DNA of 10,656 nt. Source: Opitutia bacterium UBA977. Its GTDB lineage: Bacteria > Verrucomicrobiota > Verrucomicrobiia > Opitutales > Coraliomargaritaceae. The translations under genes were made by a program, and so were the position numbers. The notes below the pieces were generated by a model, which worked only from the letters and a program-made list of their open reading frames with translations, did not search any database and was not told the origin of the DNA. Positions 5,703-10,656 of this stretch are shown piece after piece. The stretch lies in assembly GCA_002292345.1 (NCBI GenBank), contig DBBT01000107.1:1-10656 (forward strand), given 5' to 3'. How positions within the stretch are numbered: position 1 is the stretch's first letter; each line of letters begins with the position of its first letter.

Positions 5703-6629
5703 ATGGAAGACGTCATCATTTTAGGAACCGGTTGTGCCGGACTCACTGCAGCTATTTACACTGGCCGTGCTCAATTGAACCCGCTGGTGCTCGAAGGCAC
5801 GCAGCCAGGTGGGCAACTCACCACGACGTCCGAAGTGGAGAATTTCCCGGGTTTCCCTGACGGAATCGATGGTTACACCATGATGGACAACTTGCGCAAG
5901 CAAGCGGCTAAATTCGGCGCGCGCTACGAGCATGCTAAGGTCGATAAGATCGAGGTGGATGGCGCGGTGAAGAAACTTTACGCTGGCGAGAAAGTCTACG
6001 AAGCCAAGACCGTGATCGTTGCGACTGGTGCGCGCCCTCGCTTTATCGGTATTCCGGGCGAGCAGGAAATGTTTGGCGGCAAGGGTGTGACAACTTGTGC
6101 AACTTGCGATGGTGCGTTCTACCGCGACATGGAAGTCGTGGTGGTCGGCGGTGGCGATTCCGCTGCCGAGGAAGCACTGTTTTTGACTCGTTTTTGCACA
6201 AAGGTGACTTTGATCCATCGTCGCGATGAGCTACGTGCCTCGCAGATCATGGCCGATCGAGCGACTTCGCACCCGAAGATCGAGATGGCGTGGAACTCCT
6301 TACCGCAAGAAATTTTGGCCGACGAGAAGGGCTTTACCCGGGCGATTCGCGTGAAAGATGCCAAGTCTGGCGAAGAGCGTGAGATTCCTTGCAAGGGCGT
6401 CTTTGTCGCGATTGGGCACATCCCGAATACTGATTTCGTCGAAGGTGTGCTGGAGCGTGATAGCGACGGCTACATCGTGCCGAACCTCGGTAGTCAGGTA
6501 AAGACAGAGCATGACGGTTTCTTTGCTGCGGGCGATTGCGTCGACCATGTGTATCGCCAAGCGATCACTGCTGCGGGCATGGGTTGCCAAGCGGCAATCG
6601 AGGCTGAGCGCTATTTGGCGGAACTTTAA
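5703..6629 (+). CDS. trxB: Thioredoxin reductase (NADPH)
   Basis: TrxB is a cytoplasmic FAD enzyme that passes electrons from NADPH to thioredoxin. The 308-residue product has the FAD-binding GTGCAG at 8-13 (a variant of the usual GxGPAG), [22 protein letters not shown] as the isoalloxazine-contact region (31-52), and the redox-active CATC at 132-135. The NADPH-binding [10 protein letters not shown] is at 149-158, HRR at 172-174 provides NADPH specificity, and the second FAD motif FFAAGDC is at 273-279. All catalytic parts are intact and the length is normal. ATG 5703 gives the expected N-terminus MEDVIILG; there is no Shine-Dalgarno upstream. The downstream 100 nt contain an inverted repeat and a weak terminator-like hairpin, so linkage to pdxH is uncertain. 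Confidence 0.97.
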   Translation: MEDVIILGTGCAGLTAAIYTGRAQLNPLVLEGTQPGGQLTTTSEVENFPGFPDGIDGYTMMDNLRKQAAKFGARYEHAKVDKIEVDGAVKKLYAGEKVYEAKTVIVATGARPRFIGIPGEQEMFGGKGVTTCATCDGAFYRDMEVVVVGGGDSAAEEALFLTRFCTKVTLIHRRDELRASQIMADRATSHPKIEMAWNSLPQEILADEKGFTRAIRVKDAKSGEEREIPCKGVFVAIGHIPNTDFVEGVLERDSDGYIVPNLGSQVKTEHDGFFAAGDCVDHVYRQAITAAGMGCQAAIEAERYLAEL

Positions 6630-6702
6630 AGTGTTTGAAAGTGTGAAGGTTCGAAGGTAATAAAGTCAGTCGTCGGCTTTTTATGTTCACTTTCCCACTT
6701 TA
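6627..6702. repeat. Nested inverted repeats between trxB and pdxH
   Basis: Two 7-nt words on the left, TAAAGTG (6627-6633) and GAAAGTG (6637-6643), are mirrored on the right by CACTTTC (6688-6694) and CACTTTA (6696-6702). They can form a long imperfect stem. Inside it AAAGTC (6662-6667) can pair with GGCTTT (6675-6680, one G-T pair), followed by two more T, which is at best a weak terminator for trxB. The left arm is purine-rich, like the heptad arrays; the right arm is the same type of sequence inverted. Confidence 0.6.
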
Positions 6703-6729
6703 ATAAGTTCTCACCTTCCCACTCCCAAT

Positions 6730-7371
6730 ATGGATCATCTTTCCGAGCTTAGAGCAGACTACACCAAGCATGCGCTACGAGCGGCGGACTTAGTGGCAGA
6801 TCCGTTTGACCAGTTTGAGCAGTGGTTTAGGCAAGCCGAGGAGTGTGAGGTCAATGAGCCCAATGCCATGTGTCTCGCCACTGTGGCTGCGAATGGGCAA
6901 CCTTCCACGCGTGTGGTGTTATTGAAGGGGTTTTCTAAAAAGGGGCTAGTATTTTACACTAACTACGAGAGTCGTAAGGCAATTGAGTTGGAATCGAATC
7001 CGCGGGTATCCGTGAATTTCCTTTGGCTGCCGTTGCAGCGTCAGGTCAACATAACCGGCCGCGTCGAGCGTGTTTCGAAGGTCGAGGCCTTGAAATATTT
7101 TGTCTCCCGCCCGCTTGCGAGTCGACTCGGAGCATGGAGTTCGCCGCAGAGCCAAGTGATTTCATCGCGGCAAATTTTGGAAGCTAAGCTCGATCAGATG
7201 AAGTGTAAATTTGCCGATGGCGAAGTGCCCCTGCCAGATCACTGGGGAGGTTACCGCATTGTGCCTGAGACTTTTGAATTTTGGCAAGGCGGCGGCGGAC
7301 GTTTACATGATCGTTTCATGTATCGACTCGATGATACCGATCAATGGGCGCACGCACGCTTAGCTCCGTAG
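6730..7371 (+). CDS. pdxH: Pyridoxamine/pyridoxine 5'-phosphate oxidase
   Basis: PdxH is an FMN enzyme that oxidises pyridoxamine or pyridoxine 5'-phosphate to pyridoxal 5'-phosphate, the last step of de novo and salvage vitamin B6 synthesis. The 213-residue product shows the FMN-contact motifs RVVLLKG (61-67) and [10 protein letters not shown] (75-84), [17 protein letters not shown] (131-147), and the C-terminal signature [15 protein letters not shown] (182-196) ending in RLAP, as in the E. coli enzyme. Start ATG 6730 gives the usual N-terminus ([15 protein letters not shown]). There is no Shine-Dalgarno. The next gene starts 23 nt after its stop, so pdxH and the PHP phosphatase are probably one transcription unit. 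Confidence 0.97.
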   Translation: MDHLSELRADYTKHALRAADLVADPFDQFEQWFRQAEECEVNEPNAMCLATVAANGQPSTRVVLLKGFSKKGLVFYTNYESRKAIELESNPRVSVNFLWLPLQRQVNITGRVERVSKVEALKYFVSRPLASRLGAWSSPQSQVISSRQILEAKLDQMKCKFADGEVPLPDHWGGYRIVPETFEFWQGGGGRLHDRFMYRLDDTDQWAHARLAP

Positions 7372-7394
7372 GCGATCCAGTTGTTCACTCCACT

Positions 7395-8216
7395 ATGCGT
7401 GTTGACTCACATATGCACACCACTCTTTGCGGCCACGCAATCGGTGCGCCGATTGAATATGCGATGGTCGCGATGGAGCAGGGCATTGATGTGATGACAA
7501 TCACTTGCCACATCCCGATGGAATGGGAGGCATTTGGTCAGGCAGGAATTCGCATGCACCGTGATCAACTCGATCAATATCGCAGCTTAGTTCACGACAC
7601 CGCTGAAAAGGCCAAGCCACTTGGGGTTGAGGTGCTTTGTGGAATCGAAGCAGAAGTGTATCCAGACGAAGCGCAGATGGAGTCAATGGATGAAATCCTC
7701 GCAGAATATGAGTGGGATTTTGTGCTCGGATCACTGCACGCGCAGTGCCGGAGCTATTTAACGTGGTTGAAAAAAAACAAGGTCAATAGCGATGCGATGC
7801 GAATCGATAGTTACTTTCGCCATCTTAAGGATGGTGCGCAGTCGGGTCGCTATGATTGTATGTCGCATCCCGATGTGATCCGCACCTATGGCGTAGTGAG
7901 TGAGTTCATCCCTGCTGAGCACGAGGAGGTGATCCGTGATTTTCTGCAAGCCGTGGTGGATGAAGATATCTGCATGGAGGTGAATACCAGCGGCCTGACT
8001 AAGGGCGACTTTGAGGTGCACCCTGATCCCTTGATTCTCGATTGGGCCAGTGACATGGGCGTCAAGCTAACGATTGGATCTGATTCGCATCGACCGAATT
8101 CTGTGGGGCAGTTCTTCGATACGATTCAACCCATGCTTCGAGAGAAAGGCTTTACGGATCTGCACTATTTCCGCGCACGTAAGCGTATTCGGATTAATAT
8201 GCCGAAATGGGATTAA
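7395..8216 (+). CDS. hisK: PHP-domain phosphatase, probably histidinol-phosphatase (HisJ/HisK type)
   Basis: Histidinol-phosphatase removes the phosphate from L-histidinol phosphate in histidine synthesis. This 273-residue protein has the PHP-domain metal and active-site motifs in order: HMH in [15 protein letters not shown] (H6, H8), TCHIP (H39), GIEAE (E85), LGSLH (H115), SHPD (H158) and GSDSH (D230, H232). The CGHA after HxHT, and MEVNTSG (194-200) before the GSDSH motif, are typical of the HisJ/HisK histidinol-phosphatase group. ATG 7395 is chosen because family members begin just before HxH; an in-frame ATG at 7344 would overlap pdxH by 28 nt and add an unconserved 17-residue tail. No other his genes are nearby, so a different phosphoester substrate cannot be excluded. 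Confidence 0.8.
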   Translation: MRVDSHMHTTLCGHAIGAPIEYAMVAMEQGIDVMTITCHIPMEWEAFGQAGIRMHRDQLDQYRSLVHDTAEKAKPLGVEVLCGIEAEVYPDEAQMESMDEILAEYEWDFVLGSLHAQCRSYLTWLKKNKVNSDAMRIDSYFRHLKDGAQSGRYDCMSHPDVIRTYGVVSEFIPAEHEEVIRDFLQAVVDEDICMEVNTSGLTKGDFEVHPDPLILDWASDMGVKLTIGSDSHRPNSVGQFFDTIQPMLREKGFTDLHYFRARKRIRINMPKWD

Positions 8217-8318
8217 ATTTGCGGCGTGGCAGCTTATCGGGGGAGGAATTAAGTCCATTTTGTTTTCTTTTATGCTTATTTTGTCGTCAGCACTTGGCTG
8301 ATTGGTTTATCTGCTGGG
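8217..8318 (+). other. Intergenic region with a Shine-Dalgarno-like run and a possible tiny leader ORF
   Basis: The sequence GGGGGAGGA at 8239-8247 is the strongest ribosome-binding-like run near a gene start here, yet it is over 70 nt from the protease ATG. It lies 12 nt before a TTG (8260) that opens a 13-codon frame ending at 8299-8301 (MFSFMLILSSALG if started there). This may be chance. No clear promoter or terminator is seen. Confidence 0.25.
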
Positions 8319-9257
8319 ATGCAAAAATTTGGCTTATTGTCTTTTCTTGCCCTTGCTTTAACTTCGTTACACGGGATTCACTCGATTGAATTGAAGGATG
8401 GTGGTGGTATTCGCGGTGCTATCGTATTGGAGCGTCCGGAGCTATATTATGTGGATTTGGGCTTTAATGTAGTTGCCGTGCCAAAGGATGCGGTCGCAAG
8501 TCTGGGCGAGGTAGATTCAGTCACTGGCGCGGTCGCGGCGGCGTTGGTTGAGGACACACTCTACCGTGTTGCGGCGGATCGTGGCGATCAGCCGATTTTG
8601 AAGTGGGTGGATCAGTTGGGCGAGGCAGTGGCACTGGTGCAAACACCGACAGGCCTAGGCTCTGGGTTTGTGATCCATGAGGATGGCTACGTGGTGACGA
8701 ATGATCATGTGATCGCCGGCGAACATCGTATCTCGGTGACAATTTTCAGGGAGGGTGAGCGCGAGCTTTCGAAAGTGACGTATAATAATGTACGGATCGT
8801 GGCAACCAGCGCGGAGTTAGATTTGGCTTTGTTAAAGATTGAATCAGAGTCGGAAGAGGTATTTCGCAGCGTCACCTTAGCTGCTGGCGCTGGCCGAGTT
8901 CGTGAGGGCCAGACTGTGTTTGCGATCGGTAGTCCATTGGGGCTGGATCGGACCGTTTCGGAGGGGATTATTAGTGTCGCAAATCGTGTGATTGGGGGGC
9001 GTCTTTATTTGCAGACGACGACTCAAATCAGTCCTGGAAATTCTGGCGGTCCATTGTTCAACCTAAGTGGTGAAGTGGTGGGCGTAAATAATATGAAGAT
9101 TGCCGCTGTGGGAGCTGAGGGCTTGGGCTTTTCAATTTCTTCAGCTGTGGTGAAATCATTTTTAGACAACCGAGATGCGTATGCATTTGACCCACGTAAT
9201 CCGAATGCAGGCTTTCGTTATTTGAGTCCGCCTAAAATTGGTGATAGTGAGAAATAA
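8319..9257 (+). CDS. Secreted HtrA-like trypsin-fold serine protease without PDZ domain
   Basis: The 312-residue product has a signal peptide (MQKFGLLSFLALALTSLHG, cleavage near residue 22) and should act in the periplasm or outside the cell. After it comes a small beta-rich segment, LKDGGGIRGAIVLERPELYYVDLGF (25-49), like short modules that bind or shield surfaces in related proteins. The protease domain starts near 101. The catalytic triad is complete: H130 in VVTNDHVIAG, D168 in AELDLALLKI and S242 in SPGNSGGPL, with GSGF (114-117) and AIGSPLGL (202-209) typical of HtrA. It ends 70 residues after the serine, with no PDZ domain, so it is shorter than DegP. ATG 8319 opens the signal peptide; a Shine-Dalgarno is lacking. 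It probably forms an operon with the following gene. Confidence 0.93.
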   Translation: MQKFGLLSFLALALTSLHGIHSIELKDGGGIRGAIVLERPELYYVDLGFNVVAVPKDAVASLGEVDSVTGAVAAALVEDTLYRVAADRGDQPILKWVDQLGEAVALVQTPTGLGSGFVIHEDGYVVTNDHVIAGEHRISVTIFREGERELSKVTYNNVRIVATSAELDLALLKIESESEEVFRSVTLAAGAGRVREGQTVFAIGSPLGLDRTVSEGIISVANRVIGGRLYLQTTTQISPGNSGGPLFNLSGEVVGVNNMKIAAVGAEGLGFSISSAVVKSFLDNRDAYAFDPRNPNAGFRYLSPPKIGDSEK

Positions 9258-9272
9258 ACGGAGATTTTAAGT
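9258..9272 (+). promoter_or_regulatory. Ribosome binding site of the last gene
   Basis: GGAG at 9260-9263 lies 9 nt before ATG 9273, in the 15-nt gap after the protease stop codon. It is the only well-placed Shine-Dalgarno sequence I see in the window and supports this start. Confidence 0.7.
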
Positions 9273-10656
9273 ATGAACAAATTGTTGTTATCTTGTGTAT
9301 GTGCATGCCTCTCAGGCGCTGCGGTATCTGCAGTGCCTTTTCAGGAAATCATCGGTGAGGATGCAGAGTTTTTCTGTACGGTGCGCAGCCTTTCCGAAAC
9401 GCGCGACCAGTGGGCGGCGCATCCGATCGCAGCATTATTCGAAGACGAAGAGCTGCTCGCATTTTTCGATGTGATGAAGAGCGACGATACGCTTGAAGAT
9501 AGCGGCAGTGCTGATGAACCTTCTGGCTTTACCGAGGTGATGGAGGATATATTTGGTCTGAGCTACGATGAGTTGTTTGAGCTATTTCCTGGGCAGGCGA
9601 GTTTGGCTTTTTATAATCTATCAGAGCGTGAAGAAATAGTATTGATGGCTGAGTTTTCCGGAGATGCGACACGACTTGATGCGTTAATGCAGATTCAATT
9701 TGAGCGTAATATGGCTGCGCATCAGGCGATCAATCCGCTGGTTGAGCACGAGCTGATCGAGGAGTCGTTTATGGGGGAAACGCTTTATTTCGATGAAACT
9801 TTTGATGGCGTCACTACTTATATTGAAGATGGGTACGCGTTTGTAGATGGCATCGTAGTGGTTGCTTTTCCGGAGAGTCGTTTACGTGCGGCAGTTGAGT
9901 CGATCAAGGAAGGTGCCAGTGCGCCAATTGCAGATTCTGCGGTGTATCAGCGTTCGCGAGAAGAAGGCGGGCGTGGTGATGTTGAAGTGTATGCGAATTT
10001 GGATAAGTTGATGCCGAGTTTGAATCGCTCATTAATTGATTCAGTTGCGTCTGACCCTGCTGATTCACCCATCAACTTGGCGATGTTTGGGGTGACTGCG
10101 CAGAGTTTAGATAGTACGTTGTCGCTGGAATCACTGCAGGCCTTGTATGTCGATTTTGATTTGATTGATTCCGGGATACTGTCGCATTTTGGATTAATCT
10201 ATCGTGAGAAATTGGGCGTCTTGAGCCTGATGAGCTACGCAAACACTGCACTTCCAGAGGCCCGCTATGTGTCGGAGGAGGCCTTAGGTAGCTCGATTTC
10301 GACCTTCGACAGTAGTGCGATGCTTGCAAATCTCGAAAGATTGCTGACTTCTGCAAGCCCGACACTGGCGCCGTTGATTAATATGCAGTTGCAGGTCGCG
10401 AAGGCGAAGACAGGTGTCGATTTGCGTGCAGCGCTAATCGATAATATCGGCTCCCAGACTGTTAGCCTGTCGGTTTTGCCCGAGGCGCATCTGGACGACT
10501 CTGAGATCGCAGAGCCACAGCAACTATTCGTGATTGAGGTGAAAGACGCGCAAGCACTGGCGCAAGGGATCGAAGCCTTTAAGGATCTGGCTCCTGGCTT
10601 ACGCGCGATGATTGAAGAGCAAATGTATGAGGGGCAGACCATTTATACAATCAGGG
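9273..10656 (+). CDS. Large exported protein, DUF3352-like, 3' end outside window
   Basis: The frame stays open from ATG 9273 to the window end, giving at least 461 residues. It opens with a signal peptide, MNKLLLSCVCACLSGAAVSA (cleavage after residue 20), so the product is exported. The mature part is acidic, with FFCTVRSLSETRDQWAAHPIAALFED near the start and DELFELFPGQASLAFYNLS at about 100-118. These resemble verrucomicrobial exported proteins of the DUF3352 kind, which test 'X is computed from a difference' type folds unknown to me; the family call is from memory and weak. No catalytic motif is visible. It follows the protease gene after 15 nt, which suggests a shared transcript and perhaps a shared envelope role as partner, substrate or regulator of the protease. 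Confidence 0.75.
   Translation, partial: MNKLLLSCVCACLSGAAVSAVPFQEIIGEDAEFFCTVRSLSETRDQWAAHPIAALFEDEELLAFFDVMKSDDTLEDSGSADEPSGFTEVMEDIFGLSYDELFELFPGQASLAFYNLSEREEIVLMAEFSGDATRLDALMQIQFERNMAAHQAINPLVEHELIEESFMGETLYFDETFDGVTTYIEDGYAFVDGIVVVAFPESRLRAAVESIKEGASAPIADSAVYQRSREEGGRGDVEVYANLDKLMPSLNRSLIDSVASDPADSPINLAMFGVTAQSLDSTLSLESLQALYVDFDLIDSGILSHFGLIYREKLGVLSLMSYANTALPEARYVSEEALGSSISTFDSSAMLANLERLLTSASPTLAPLINMQLQVAKAKTGVDLRAALIDNIGSQTVSLSVLPEAHLDDSEIAEPQQLFVIEVKDAQALAQGIEAFKDLAPGLRAMIEEQMYEGQTIYTIR

Noticed and set aside
5721..6218. 165-codon minus-strand frame opposite trxB
   Set aside because: It is an antisense shadow of trxB, whose FAD and CATC motifs make the plus strand certain.
7344..7394. 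17-residue N-terminal extension of the PHP phosphatase
   Set aside because: It overlaps pdxH by 28 nt in another frame and places the HxH motif unusually far from the N-terminus.

Overview
The window reads as an ordinary chromosomal housekeeping region of a Gram-negative bacterium. A KDO-8-phosphate synthase gene implies an LPS-type outer membrane, and several products carry signal peptides. The gene set, the Trp-containing 32-residue repeat protein, the purine-rich heptad arrays between genes and the near-absence of Shine-Dalgarno sequences are most like what I recall of marine Verrucomicrobiota (Opitutae/Puniceicoccales, Coraliomargarita-like). That placement is inference from memory, not from a search. 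No rRNA, tRNA, CRISPR array, phage gene or transposase gene is visible.

Layout. Positions 1-480: the 3' part of an exported thioredoxin-like gene (its 5' end lies outside the window) and a strong intrinsic terminator. 481-628: intergenic, holding a large REP-like inverted repeat. 629-1051: a small four-helix membrane protein. 1072-2596, minus strand: rsmD and kdsA, separated by the first copy of a dispersed structured repeat. 2597-2710: divergent intergenic region with a terminator-like hairpin 4 nt before the next start codon. 2711-3250: small secreted protein. 3261-3411: second copy of the dispersed repeat. 3449-5514, minus strand: a TatD-family hydrolase whose 3' end overlaps a membrane-anchored protein made of ten 32-residue repeats. 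5703-8216, plus strand: trxB, pdxH and a histidinol-phosphatase-type PHP protein. 8319-10656: a secreted PDZ-less HtrA-like serine protease followed after 15 nt by a large exported protein that runs off the window.

How the genes relate. trxB (thioredoxin reduction) and the exported thioredoxin-like protein both concern thiol redox, but they are far apart and need not work together. pdxH (PLP synthesis), the PHP phosphatase (probably histidine synthesis), kdsA (KDO for LPS) and rsmD (16S rRNA methylation) are unrelated housekeeping functions. Two gene pairs look functionally linked by layout: TatD hydrolase with the 32-residue repeat protein (7-nt overlap), and the protease with the partial exported protein (15-nt gap and the only clear ribosome binding site in the window).

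The most unusual material is non-coding. Two copies of a 99-bp element (97/99 identical) are built from small hairpins and five CGAAG motifs, and the only two differences between copies fall in hairpin loops. Each copy abuts an array with exact 7-bp phasing. Related purine-rich arrays or inverted repeats occur in several other intergenic gaps. I found no evidence for a defence system or other large multigene novel system.
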